From an uncultured Oceanospirillaceae bacterium (lineage in GTDB: Bacteria > Pseudomonadota > Gammaproteobacteria > Pseudomonadales > Balneatricaceae): a stretch of DNA of 59,578 nt. Shown here in pieces: positions 52,396 to 59,578 of the stretch. The DNA lies in the NCBI GenBank assembly GCA_937138495.1, contig CAKZPE010000064.1, positions 1 through 59,578 of the forward strand, read 5' to 3'. Position 1 is the first letter of the stretch; every line of letters begins with the position of its first letter. The translations under genes and the position numbers were made by a program. The notes under the pieces were generated by a model, which was given only the letters and a program-made list of their open reading frames with translations, had not been told where the DNA came from and searched no databases.

Positions 52396-53223
52396 ATGTA
52401 TCGTTATTCCCGCCGTTATACCGGACCGCTGCAGGCCATTATTATGGACTGGGCCGGTACCACTGTAGATTTTGGCTCGCGGGCGCCGATTGAAGGTTTC
52501 CGGCAGCTGTTTGCCAGCCGGGGAATTGAGCTGAGCGAGGCCGAAGCCCGTGGCCCGATGGGCGCTGAAAAACGCGAACACATCCGTCAGCTCTGTGCGT
52601 TGCCGCGAATCGCACAGTGCTGGCAACAGCAATTCGGTCAGAGACCGGACAGCAGCGATATCGACGCAATGTTTGAAGATTTTATTCCCATGCAGATTAA
52701 AGCGATTGCTGCGACTGCTGAGCTGATTCCCGGAGTGACGGACTTGCTTGCCTGGGCGCAGCCACGGGGAATCTGTATCGGTGCCAATACCGGGTATGCC
52801 CGGTCAATGGTGGCCGGTTTGCTGGCCCGGGCGGCTGAACAGGGATATAGCCCGCAAAGCATGGTGTGTGCAGATGAGGTCAGTAAAGGCAGGCCGTATC
52901 CGTATATGAGCCTGGCCAACGTGATGGAACTGGGGGTCGAAAACCTCGCGGCCTGCGTCAAAATTGATGATACCCAGCCAGGAATCGACGAAGGCCTGAA
53001 TGCCGGTATGTGGACTGTCGCACTGGCCTGCAGCGGTAATGAAGTAGGGCTGAGCCTTGAAGAGTGGCAGGGGCTGACAGCTGATGAGCGGGAAGCTTAC
53101 CGCCAGCCTGCCCGCGAAAAATTTTACAGAGGAGGCGCGCATTACGTGGTGGATACCATTGCAGATGTTGTGCCTTGTCTTGAAGATATCGGCCGCCGTC
53201 TGGCGTCGGGAGAAAAGCCTTGA
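52396..53223 (+). CDS. phnX: Phosphonoacetaldehyde hydrolase (phosphonatase)
   Basis: Cleaves the C-P bond of phosphonoacetaldehyde to acetaldehyde and phosphate. The 275-residue HAD enzyme has the nucleophile D18 and A20 in IIMDWAGTTVDFGS and the Schiff-base lysine K59 in PMGAEKREHI; the spacing equals D12/K53 of the known enzyme. GAGG is 5 bases before the ATG at 52396. It overlaps the DMT transporter gene by 4 bases. The partner transaminase PhnW is not in the window, so the aldehyde must come from another gene or from outside. Confidence 0.94.
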   Translation: MYRYSRRYTGPLQAIIMDWAGTTVDFGSRAPIEGFRQLFASRGIELSEAEARGPMGAEKREHIRQLCALPRIAQCWQQQFGQRPDSSDIDAMFEDFIPMQIKAIAATAELIPGVTDLLAWAQPRGICIGANTGYARSMVAGLLARAAEQGYSPQSMVCADEVSKGRPYPYMSLANVMELGVENLAACVKIDDTQPGIDEGLNAGMWTVALACSGNEVGLSLEEWQGLTADEREAYRQPAREKFYRGGAHYVVDTIADVVPCLEDIGRRLASGEKP

Positions 53224-54119
53224 GCGCGACGGCCATTGGTCTGATTCTGATCTCTACCTTATTGCATGCCAGCTGGAATTCCATCGGTAAAAAATCCGGC
53301 ACCAGCATTTCTTTTTATATGTGGGCAACCGCCTTTGGCATGCTTATTTTCAGCCCGCTTTTACTGGATGTCTGGCAGGATGTGCTGAATATGCCAGAGC
53401 CGTTCTGGTGGCTGATACTGGCGTCAGGTATCTGCCAGACGGTGTATCTGGTGGGGTTGGCGAAAGCCTATCAGGGGGGCGATCTGGGAATTGTTTATCC
53501 GCTGGCCCGGGCATTACCGGTGTTGATTGTGCCTTTACTGGTGCTGGGGGCATACGGGCACAGTCTGTTATCCATAGAGGATATTGCCGCCATGTTGCTG
53601 ATCTTTACAGGGGCGATGATATTGCCGATACGGCGCTGGCGGGAATGGCACTGGCGGGCCTATATGACCCCGGCGGTTGGCTGGGCCATTGTTGCGGCAT
53701 TAGGCACAGCGGGTTATTCATTCACTGACAGTGCTGCCGTGCACCTGATGCGGGAGCAGGGCTTTACCGCGTTTCAGGCGGGCAGTGCCTTTGCGGTGGT
53801 GCAGGCCGGCGGGATTGTTTTGTGTATGCTGCCGGTGTCTTTACTGTTATTTAAAGAATCTCTGTTTGGCTCGGTATTTAACCGCCCGGGGGCGATCCGT
53901 TCGGTGGCGATGACGGGGCTGTTCATTGTCGGTACGTATTTGCTGGTGCTGATCAGTATGTCGATGGTGACAGAAGTCAGCTACGTGGTTGCCCTGCGCC
54001 AGCTGAGTATCCCTATTGGTGTGGCCATCGGTGTTTTCTGGCTGAAGGAAACGCTCAGTATCAACCGCATGCAGGGGATGACTCTGATGCTGATCGGGCT
54101 GGTGTTTGTCTCCCTGTAA
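53220..54119 (+). CDS. DMT superfamily (EamA) transporter
   Basis: A 299-residue inner-membrane carrier with ten hydrophobic helices in two EamA repeats (AKAYQGGDLGIVYPLARALPVL in the first, SMVTEVSYVVALRQLSIPIGV in the second). The start is TTG at 53220 inside the phnX stop (TTGA), so it is coupled to phnX. The substrate may be a phosphonate or a product of PhnX; direction is unknown. Confidence 0.87.
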   Translation: MSATAIGLILISTLLHASWNSIGKKSGTSISFYMWATAFGMLIFSPLLLDVWQDVLNMPEPFWWLILASGICQTVYLVGLAKAYQGGDLGIVYPLARALPVLIVPLLVLGAYGHSLLSIEDIAAMLLIFTGAMILPIRRWREWHWRAYMTPAVGWAIVAALGTAGYSFTDSAAVHLMREQGFTAFQAGSAFAVVQAGGIVLCMLPVSLLLFKESLFGSVFNRPGAIRSVAMTGLFIVGTYLLVLISMSMVTEVSYVVALRQLSIPIGVAIGVFWLKETLSINRMQGMTLMLIGLVFVSL

Positions 54120-54128
54120 TCCGCCGTT

Positions 54129-54153
54129 GCTGAATACGCTGAGGGTATTCAGC
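54129..54153 (+). terminator. Terminator-like hairpin after the DMT gene
   Basis: Perfect 9-bp stem GCTGAATAC / GTATTCAGC with a 7-base loop, 10 bases after the stop. No clean T-run follows. Confidence 0.5.
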
Positions 54154-54269
54154 TGCATTTCATCCTGCCGGGTATTCTGTTGTTAAATATTTCTTTCCAC
54201 TACTGTCGGGTGTAGGGTAATGCGGTTGTTGTGGAATCCAGGCGTTAAACGGAATAAGGAAGAATACAG

Positions 54270-55190
54270 ATGGCAGCAGGGAGTTTATTAACCCTTCTCG
54301 ATGATATCGCCGCAGTGCTTGACGATGTGGCAATCCTGACCAAGGTCGCGGCGAAGAAGACCGCCGGGGTGCTGGGGGATGATCTGGCGGTGAATGCTGA
54401 ACAGGTTGCGGGGGTGAAAGCCGACCGGGAGATCCCTGTGGTACTGGCGGTGGCCAAAGGTTCGATGCTGAATAAGCTGATTCTGGTGCCGGCGGCACTG
54501 GCGATCAGCGCCTTTATTCCCTGGCTGATTACGCCGTTGCTGATGCTGGGCGGTGCGTTTTTGTGTTTTGAAGGGGCGGAAAAAGTCCTGCATATGTTTA
54601 GCAAGTCGGCAAAGCAAACTGACGATGAAAAGGTGGAAGCTCTGTTAGCCGGGCAGGATACGGACCTTGAACAGCTGGAAAAAGACAAGATAAAAGGGGC
54701 GGTGCGAACCGACTTTATACTCTCGGCTGAAATTATCGCCATTGCGCTGGGAACCGTTCAGGATGCCAGTTTTGCGATGCAGGCACTGGTAATTTCTGTA
54801 CTGGCGGTGCTGATCACGGTGTTTGTGTATGGGCTGGTGGCGATTATCGTTAAGCTGGACGATGCCGGCCTGTACCTGCTGAAAGATAAAACTGCCGGGG
54901 CATTTGCTGCGGTTAAGCGCAGTGTTGGCCGGGGCCTGCTGGCATTTGCGCCAAGGCTGATGCGTACTCTGACCATCGTTGGCACCGTTGCCATGTTCCT
55001 GGTGGGCGGTGGCATCATCGTTCATGGTATTCCGCTGTTAGCGGAGTGGGTACATCATGTGCAGCGTCTGGGCGCTGATATCAGTATTTATGTGGCGTTG
55101 TTTGCACCGTCGGTAACGGCCGGCCTGATCGGTCTGTTATTAGGTTTGGTACTGGCAGGCGTAATGAAGGTATTTACGTCCTCTTCCTGA
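54270..55190 (+). CDS. yedI: DUF808 family inner-membrane protein, YedI-like
   Basis: A 306-residue membrane protein that follows E. coli YedI almost end to end: SLLTLLDDIAAVLDDVAIL, AAKKTAGVLGDDLAVNAEQV, then LVPAALAISAFIPWLITPLLMLGG, and DKIKGAVRTDFILSAEIIAI. Several helices at about 70-105, 150-200, 230-255 and 275-300. The function is unknown. It stands alone between hairpins at 54129 and 55209 and is probably not part of the phosphonate system. Confidence 0.92.
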   Translation: MAAGSLLTLLDDIAAVLDDVAILTKVAAKKTAGVLGDDLAVNAEQVAGVKADREIPVVLAVAKGSMLNKLILVPAALAISAFIPWLITPLLMLGGAFLCFEGAEKVLHMFSKSAKQTDDEKVEALLAGQDTDLEQLEKDKIKGAVRTDFILSAEIIAIALGTVQDASFAMQALVISVLAVLITVFVYGLVAIIVKLDDAGLYLLKDKTAGAFAAVKRSVGRGLLAFAPRLMRTLTIVGTVAMFLVGGGIIVHGIPLLAEWVHHVQRLGADISIYVALFAPSVTAGLIGLLLGLVLAGVMKVFTSSS

Positions 55191-55208
55191 TGATCTCCCC
55201 CGATTTTG

Positions 55209-55234
55209 AAAATGCCGCTTTTGCGGCATTTTTT
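55209..55234 (+). terminator. Intrinsic terminator after yedI
   Basis: Stem AATGCCGC / GCGGCATT with TTTT loop and T6 tail. Confidence 0.92.
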
Positions 55235-55334
55235 GTGGCTGTCGCTTTCGGAAGAGCAGGCATAAGGCCTTATTTTATTAAGAGTATGTGACAGGCTATA
55301 ACCGATTCTTATGCAGAAAAGTCTGCTCATAAAG

Positions 55335-55374
55335 ATGTCACGAAAAGTACTCAATCCTGTCGTATAAGTTACAC
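55335..55374 (+). promoter_or_regulatory. Weak Pho-box-like repeats ahead of the phosphatase-superfamily gene
   Basis: Heptamers with 11-bp period, ATGTCAC, AGTACTC, CTGTCGT, GTTACAC, in the 282-bp gap 55191-55472. Only ATGTCAC and CTGTCGT fit the PhoB consensus well. I see no PhnR operator here. Confidence 0.35.
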
Positions 55375-55472
55375 ATTCCGACATTAACCTGATTGCAGTT
55401 GCAGCAGAGCCCGCTCACAGCACCGTTGGTGTGGATACAGGTTCTGCCCGGTTAATGTCTGGGTATGTGTAT

Positions 55473-56303
55473 ATGTCACAAAAAGTAATTCTGATCGTGC
55501 TGGATGGCCTGGAGTATGAAACGGGCCGGCAGTGTATGGGTTTTCTGCAGGCGTTGCGCGAACAGGGGCAGGCGACGCTGTATAAACTGCAGTGCGAATT
55601 ACCCTCGATGTCGCGGCCGCTGTACGAAGCCATTCTCACCGGCGTTTCCCCGGTGAACAGCGGCATTGTGCATAACAATGTATGCCGCCTTTCTACTCAG
55701 CAAAGTGTGTTCAGCCTGGCCCGGGCTAACGGGTTAACTACTGCTGCCGCTGCGTATCACTGGTTCAGTGAGCTGTATAACCGTGCGCCTTTTAATGCCA
55801 AACGGGATCGCCATACGGCAGATTCCGAAGGGGCAATTCAGTACGGCACTTTCTACTACCGGGATCATTACCCCGATGACCATCTGTTTGCCGACGCTGA
55901 AGCCCTGCGTCGCCAGCATGATCCTGATTTCCTGCTGGTGCATCCCATGAACATTGACGATGCGGGACATAAAGCTGGCTGGGACAGCACCCGGTACCGC
56001 AATACCGCCCGCCACACGGATGTGGCTCTGTCTGAATATTTGCCGGACTGGCTGGCCGCCGGTTATCAGGTACTGGTGACCTCTGATCACGGTATGAATA
56101 ACGACTTCAGCCACGGTGGAATTTTGCCGGAAGAACGTAGGGTGCCGTTGTACGTGATGGGGCAGGGCTTTTCCCATAACGCTGAATCCCGGCCGCAGCA
56201 GCTGGAACTGTGTGGTGCGGTGTGTCAGCTACTGGGTTTGCAGGGCCACGGTAAGGCCTTTCCAAAGGAGTTTTTACATGCTGATTTTTCAGGAGCGAAC
56301 TGA
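55473..56303 (+). CDS. Alkaline-phosphatase-superfamily hydrolase, short phosphodiesterase/phosphonate-hydrolase-like
   Basis: A 276-residue enzyme of the nucleotide pyrophosphatase/phosphonoacetate hydrolase group. Metal ligands are seen as D11 (LIVLDGLEY), HPMNIDDAGH (Asp and His) and TSDHGMNNDFSHGG (Asp-His, His). The nucleophile position, Thr in phosphonoacetate hydrolase (PSFTNPNN), is Ser here: PSMSRPLY, S47. At 276 residues it is much shorter than PhnA (about 400). It has no signal peptide, so it acts in the cytoplasm. I place the start at 55473; ATG 55455 and an upstream codon at 55431 are alternatives. Two bases separate it from the HAD gene. Substrate: a phosphodiester or phosphonate, not known. 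Confidence 0.8.
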   Translation: MSQKVILIVLDGLEYETGRQCMGFLQALREQGQATLYKLQCELPSMSRPLYEAILTGVSPVNSGIVHNNVCRLSTQQSVFSLARANGLTTAAAAYHWFSELYNRAPFNAKRDRHTADSEGAIQYGTFYYRDHYPDDHLFADAEALRRQHDPDFLLVHPMNIDDAGHKAGWDSTRYRNTARHTDVALSEYLPDWLAAGYQVLVTSDHGMNNDFSHGGILPEERRVPLYVMGQGFSHNAESRPQQLELCGAVCQLLGLQGHGKAFPKEFLHADFSGAN

Positions 56304-56305
56304 GC

Positions 56306-56998
56306 ATGGCGTTAGCGATTTTTGATCTGGATGAAACCCTGGTGGCAGGTGACAGTGCCTCATTATTTTGCCGCTTTCTGGTTGATCATGGCTTTGCCGG
56401 CGATGAGTTTGTCGCCGGTGATCAGGCATTTTCCGAACAGTACAGTGCCGGCACGCTGGATATGCGTGACTACGTACGTTTCCAGTTAGCGCCGTTAGCG
56501 CATCTGGATACGCAACAAATAGACGCGCTGATGCCGGTATTTATTAAAGAGTATCTCTCACCAAGAGTGTATACGGATGCCCGAGAGTTACTGGTGGCCT
56601 GCCGGGCGCAGGGCAAGCGTCTGGTGATTATTTCGGCAACGGTGGCGTTCATCGTCAGAGCCATTGCACAGGAATTAGGGGTTGAAGATGTACTGGCCAT
56701 TGAGCTGGAAGAAACCCCGGATGCAGCAGCATCCAATGCCGGTTACAGCGGTGAAGTTGCCGGTGTTCCGAGTTTCAGGGAAGGCAAGATTATCCGGCTG
56801 AAGGCCTGGCTGGAAGAACAGGGAGAGTCCATGGACGGTGCGTATTTTTACAGCGACTCAATGAATGATCTGCCGCTTCTGGAGTGGGTGGAACATCCGG
56901 TTGCGACCAATCCCGATCAATCACTCAGTGAGCTGGCGCTTTCCCGTGGCTGGCAACTGATTCGCTGGCCGGCACCTGTATCTGCAGCACTGGCCTGA
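56306..56998 (+). CDS. HAD-IB family phosphatase, paralogue of the gene at 45814
   Basis: A 230-residue HAD phosphatase with motif I IFDLDET, motif II VIISAT, lysine in FREGK and motif III FYSDSMNDLPLL. It is obviously homologous to the protein encoded at 45814, sharing long blocks such as AFIVRA.A..LGVEDVLAI. It is co-transcribed with the phosphatase-superfamily gene just upstream (2-base gap) and the peptide-type binding protein 34 bases downstream. A sequential phosphodiesterase then phosphomonoesterase reaction is a reasonable guess. Confidence 0.85.
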   Translation: MALAIFDLDETLVAGDSASLFCRFLVDHGFAGDEFVAGDQAFSEQYSAGTLDMRDYVRFQLAPLAHLDTQQIDALMPVFIKEYLSPRVYTDARELLVACRAQGKRLVIISATVAFIVRAIAQELGVEDVLAIELEETPDAAASNAGYSGEVAGVPSFREGKIIRLKAWLEEQGESMDGAYFYSDSMNDLPLLEWVEHPVATNPDQSLSELALSRGWQLIRWPAPVSAALA

Positions 56999-57032
56999 TT
57001 TGAATTCACACTAATTTTTTAGCAGGAACTGA

Positions 57033-59093
57033 ATGATGAATAAGTTGTTAATCGCAGGCGCAACCGCGCTGATGGCAAGCAATGTGCTGGCAAATTGCCC
57101 GGCTGTTACCGGTCCGGATGCGGGCGGTAAATACCCGCACATTTTCGAGCGCGCTGAATATGAAGCACAACAGGGGTGTAAGCTGAGTTTTGCAGAAAAC
57201 CCGGCTATTAAAGCATTAAACGCCCGCATTGCCGGCAACCCGGAACTGATGCCGTTGGCTAAGCGTATCCCAACTGAGCCTTTAGTCGTCGCGCCTTACC
57301 AGCAAGTCGGTATTTACGGCGGCGTGCTGGACGGTATTTCCAAGGCGACTGAATCCGGCACCTCTGATTTACTGTCTGTGCGTCACGTTAACCTGGTGCG
57401 CTTCAGCGATGATCTGGCCACTGTGGTGCCAAACGTGGCTAAGTCCTGGCAGTGGAATGCTGACTTTACGGTATTGAAAGTAAACCTGCGTGAAGGCCAT
57501 AAGTGGTCTGACGGAGCGCCGTTCACCGCCGGGGATATCGCCTTCTGGTACAACGGTCTGCTGATGAACAGCAATGTGATCGAAAAACCTAAGGACCGTT
57601 TCCTGTCTGCCGGTAAGCCGGTAAAGGTTGAGGTACTGAATGACACCACGATTCAGTTCACTATGAACGAATCCACACCGGGCTTTCTGGATAACTTTGC
57701 GCAGGATTATGCACAGCCATTCCAGCCGAAGCACCTACTGGCGCAGTTTCACCCGGAACTGAATAAGGATGCTGACAAGAAAGCTCAGGAGCTGGGATTC
57801 GAAAACGGCTATGCGGTGATCAATTTCTACTACGGTCAGTCTGACTGGAAAGATGTTCCTACGCCGCTGTTGAAAGACAAAGCCGCTTCTGACCGCCTGG
57901 TGGCGGCCGGTCTGACGGCAATTGCCCCGAGTCTGGAGTCTTATCTGGTGGTTGAGGATTCGCTCGAAGGTCGCCGTCTGGTGGCTAACCCGTATTTCTT
58001 CCAGGTCGATACTGCCGGTAACCAGCTACCGTACATCAGTGAAATCAATGAAGTGTTCATCGGTGATGAAGACATCCAGACCGCTAAGCTGATTGCCGGC
58101 GAAGTGGACTACAAAGCACAGGCGGTAAACCTGCCTCAGGCACCGGTACTGCTGGAAAACAAAGATCAGGGTAAGTATGAAATTGCCCTGCGTCCGACCA
58201 TTGCACAAACCACCATCGCCTTTAACCTGACGGACAAAGATGAAGAGAAGCGTGCGGTGTTCAACGATGTGAACTTCCGCCGTGCCATGTCTGTGGCGAT
58301 GAACCGTGATCAGATCAACGAAATTGCTTACTTCGGCCTGGGTCAACCGACTCAGTACACCGGTTTTGATGCTGATACCACGCCGTTCATTACTGACGAT
58401 CTGAAAACTGGCTGGACGCAGTACGATCCGAAGATGGCGGCTGAACTTCTGGACAAGGCCGGCGTTGTGGACAAGAACAATGACGGCCTGCGTGATCTGC
58501 CATCCGGTAAAAAATTCGAACTGAACATTCAGTATGCGACCCAGGGCACGCCGACTGAACTGGTGGAAATTATTGCCAATAACTGGACCGAAGTTGGTGT
58601 GAAAACCACCATCAAGGAAGTCACTTCTGATGAGTACCGCAACTCTCAGACGGCTAATGATCTGAGCGTGCTGAGCTGGGTAATGGGCCGTCCGCTGGCA
58701 ACATTGGCCAGCAACACTGAAACCCTGCTACCGCCGTACGGCAGCTTCTTCGACCTGCGTACCGGTATGTTGTGGGCGCAGCACCGCGATACCAATGGTG
58801 CCGAAGGTGTTCAGCCGCCAGCAACCGTGGCTGAAATGAAGCAGCTGACGGACCGTTTTGTCACCCTGCAGGCCGGTACAGAAGCATCTGATGAACTGGG
58901 TGTTGAGATTGCCAGGCGTGTCGTTGATGACCTCTACATTATCGGTACTGTGAAGGCGGTTTCGCCGGTATACCGCAGCCGTGCGCTGGGTAATTTCGAA
59001 GTGCCTAAAACCTCTTCTTACGAGTTCTACCGTATGTATCCGTATCTTGCTACTCAGTGGTATCTGGGGGCGGACGGTATGGCTCAGAACTGA
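57033..59093 (+). CDS. ABC transporter substrate-binding protein, family 5 (peptide/oligopeptide type)
   Basis: A 686-residue periplasmic binding protein with signal peptide (MMNKLLIAGATALMASNVLA, cleavage before NCP). SBP family 5 marks are KVNLREGHKWSDGAPFTAGDIAFWYN and VNFRRAMSVAMNRDQINEIAYFGLGQP. At nearly 690 residues it is longer than classical DppA/OppA (about 540), with an extra N-terminal segment rich in Tyr and Glu. It is followed by a permease gene after a structured 183-bp gap. In this operon the ligand may be a phosphorus-containing compound; a plain peptide is the default. Confidence 0.9.
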   Translation: MMNKLLIAGATALMASNVLANCPAVTGPDAGGKYPHIFERAEYEAQQGCKLSFAENPAIKALNARIAGNPELMPLAKRIPTEPLVVAPYQQVGIYGGVLDGISKATESGTSDLLSVRHVNLVRFSDDLATVVPNVAKSWQWNADFTVLKVNLREGHKWSDGAPFTAGDIAFWYNGLLMNSNVIEKPKDRFLSAGKPVKVEVLNDTTIQFTMNESTPGFLDNFAQDYAQPFQPKHLLAQFHPELNKDADKKAQELGFENGYAVINFYYGQSDWKDVPTPLLKDKAASDRLVAAGLTAIAPSLESYLVVEDSLEGRRLVANPYFFQVDTAGNQLPYISEINEVFIGDEDIQTAKLIAGEVDYKAQAVNLPQAPVLLENKDQGKYEIALRPTIAQTTIAFNLTDKDEEKRAVFNDVNFRRAMSVAMNRDQINEIAYFGLGQPTQYTGFDADTTPFITDDLKTGWTQYDPKMAAELLDKAGVVDKNNDGLRDLPSGKKFELNIQYATQGTPTELVEIIANNWTEVGVKTTIKEVTSDEYRNSQTANDLSVLSWVMGRPLATLASNTETLLPPYGSFFDLRTGMLWAQHRDTNGAEGVQPPATVAEMKQLTDRFVTLQAGTEASDELGVEIARRVVDDLYIIGTVKAVSPVYRSRALGNFEVPKTSSYEFYRMYPYLATQWYLGADGMAQN

Positions 59094-59204
59094 TAACCCG
59101 GGCGCACTTGAGTATATAGAAAGGGTGCGCAGAAAGGGGGGCAGCGTTGAGTTGTCTCCTTTTTTCTTTTCCGAATTTTTCTTTTTTAAACACTAAAAAG
59201 AAGG

Positions 59205-59260
59205 CCTGTTATCAATGCTTTTTCAGCACCGTGAGCCGCTGAAAACGTACCGATAACAGG
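59205..59260 (+). other. Nested hairpin between binding-protein and permease genes
   Basis: Outer arms CCTGTTATC (59205-59213) and GATAACAGG (59252-59260) are perfectly complementary; inside them TTTTCAGC and GCTGAAAA form a second stem. The structure ends 4 bases before the GAGG ribosome site of the permease gene. A smaller stem GCGCAC / GTGCGC lies at 59102-59130, just after the binding-protein stop. These probably protect the binding-protein mRNA and lower permease synthesis. Confidence 0.65.
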
Positions 59261-59276
59261 TTTTGAGGATGAACGT

Positions 59277-59578
59277 GTGACTGCAGATTTTATCGTCAGC
59301 TTTTTGACTGGCAGCTGGCTGCTGTGGATCCTGCTGAGCGTCGGTGGGTTTCTCTACTGGCGGGGCATAAACAGCCAGTATTTCAACTATGTATTCGGCC
59401 GCTATGTGCTGGCGCTGATTACCTTGCTGATTGTCAGCGGCATTGTGTTTTCCCTGATGGAAGTGCTGCCGGGTGATTGTGCAGAAAAGTACATTGCCTA
59501 TAAGAACACTCAGGGCGAAACCATCACCCAGGCGGACATTGATGCCGAACGGGCGCGGATGGGGCTGGATCAGCCTCT
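59277..59578 (+). CDS. ABC transporter permease, DppB/OppB-like, cut by the window edge
   Basis: Translating from the GTG at 59277 (GAGG 8 bases upstream) gives 100 residues open to the window end. Residues about 45-70 (NYVFGRYVLALITLLIVSG, later SLMEVLPGD) are the typical first helix of DppB-type permeases. Unusually, another hydrophobic helix (WLLWILLSVGGFLYW) precedes it, so the protein has an N-terminal extension. It pairs with the family 5 binding protein upstream. Confidence 0.85.
   Translation, partial: MTADFIVSFLTGSWLLWILLSVGGFLYWRGINSQYFNYVFGRYVLALITLLIVSGIVFSLMEVLPGDCAEKYIAYKNTQGETITQADIDAERARMGLDQP

Noticed and set aside
55399..55445. PhnR operator ahead of the AP-superfamily gene
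   Set aside because: TGGTGTGGATAC near 55430 lacks the ACCA half-site at the right spacing.
1..59578. tRNA, rRNA, CRISPR arrays and complete insertion sequences
   Set aside because: I saw no tRNA-like T-loop/anticodon arrangement, no rRNA sequence, no regularly spaced repeats other than the attC sites, and no transposase gene.

Overview
The window looks like chromosomal DNA of a marine gammaproteobacterium, probably Oceanospirillales-like. I base this on the mix of genes: BCCT betaine uptake, a MotY-type sodium flagellar motor protein, DNA polymerase II, a class II DAHP synthase, oxidative aminoethylphosphonate catabolism and integron-type gene cassettes. This is an inference from content; no rRNA or tRNA gene was seen.

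Layout. (1) 1-15.2 kb is a catabolic region. A minus-strand operon (10119 to 3507) encodes a DUF1185 protein, an alpha/beta hydrolase, a flavin reductase fused to a Nudix-like domain, a luciferase-like monooxygenase, an aldehyde dehydrogenase and a BCCT carrier. It is divergent from a GntR regulator, a CMD-family protein and a succinate-semialdehyde-type dehydrogenase. This set matches the trigonelline (N-methylnicotinate) pathway TgnABCDE. Around it lie a class II aldolase, an enolase-superfamily sugar-acid dehydratase, an SDR, a lactonase-like amidohydrolase and a PcaC-like protein. (2) 15.3-28.9 kb is mostly housekeeping: a diguanylate cyclase, metR, argF-argD, grxD, a peroxiredoxin, a drug efflux carrier, rnt, motY, argG and a receiver-TPR protein. 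(3) 29.2-35.3 kb is a complete, tightly overlapping mevalonate operon (HMG-CoA reductase, type 2 IPP isomerase, HMG-CoA synthase, mevalonate kinase, phosphomevalonate kinase, diphosphomevalonate decarboxylase), followed by polB.

(4) 37.8-59.6 kb is a phosphonate region. It starts with the regulator phnR and a GAF-PAS-PAS-GGDEF-EAL protein, and is then interrupted at 41.67-45.56 kb by five AT-rich integron cassettes with recognisable attC sites and no integrase. After the array come HAD-phnZ-phnY, the phnS-phnT-phnU aminoethylphosphonate ABC transporter, phnX with a DMT carrier, a yedI-type gene, and an operon with a small alkaline-phosphatase-superfamily enzyme, a second HAD phosphatase and a peptide-type ABC importer that runs off the right edge.

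How it works together. Three promoters in the phosphonate region carry the same GntR/HutC-type operator (core CTGGTCTATACCAG), the likely PhnR site. Two of them also have Pho boxes placed 10 bp upstream of a -10 element, with the operator on the -10/start region. This suggests phosphate starvation (PhoB) and substrate sensing (PhnR) are both read before aminoethylphosphonate is imported and cleaved by PhnY/PhnZ. PhnX needs phosphonoacetaldehyde, but the transaminase PhnW is not in the window.
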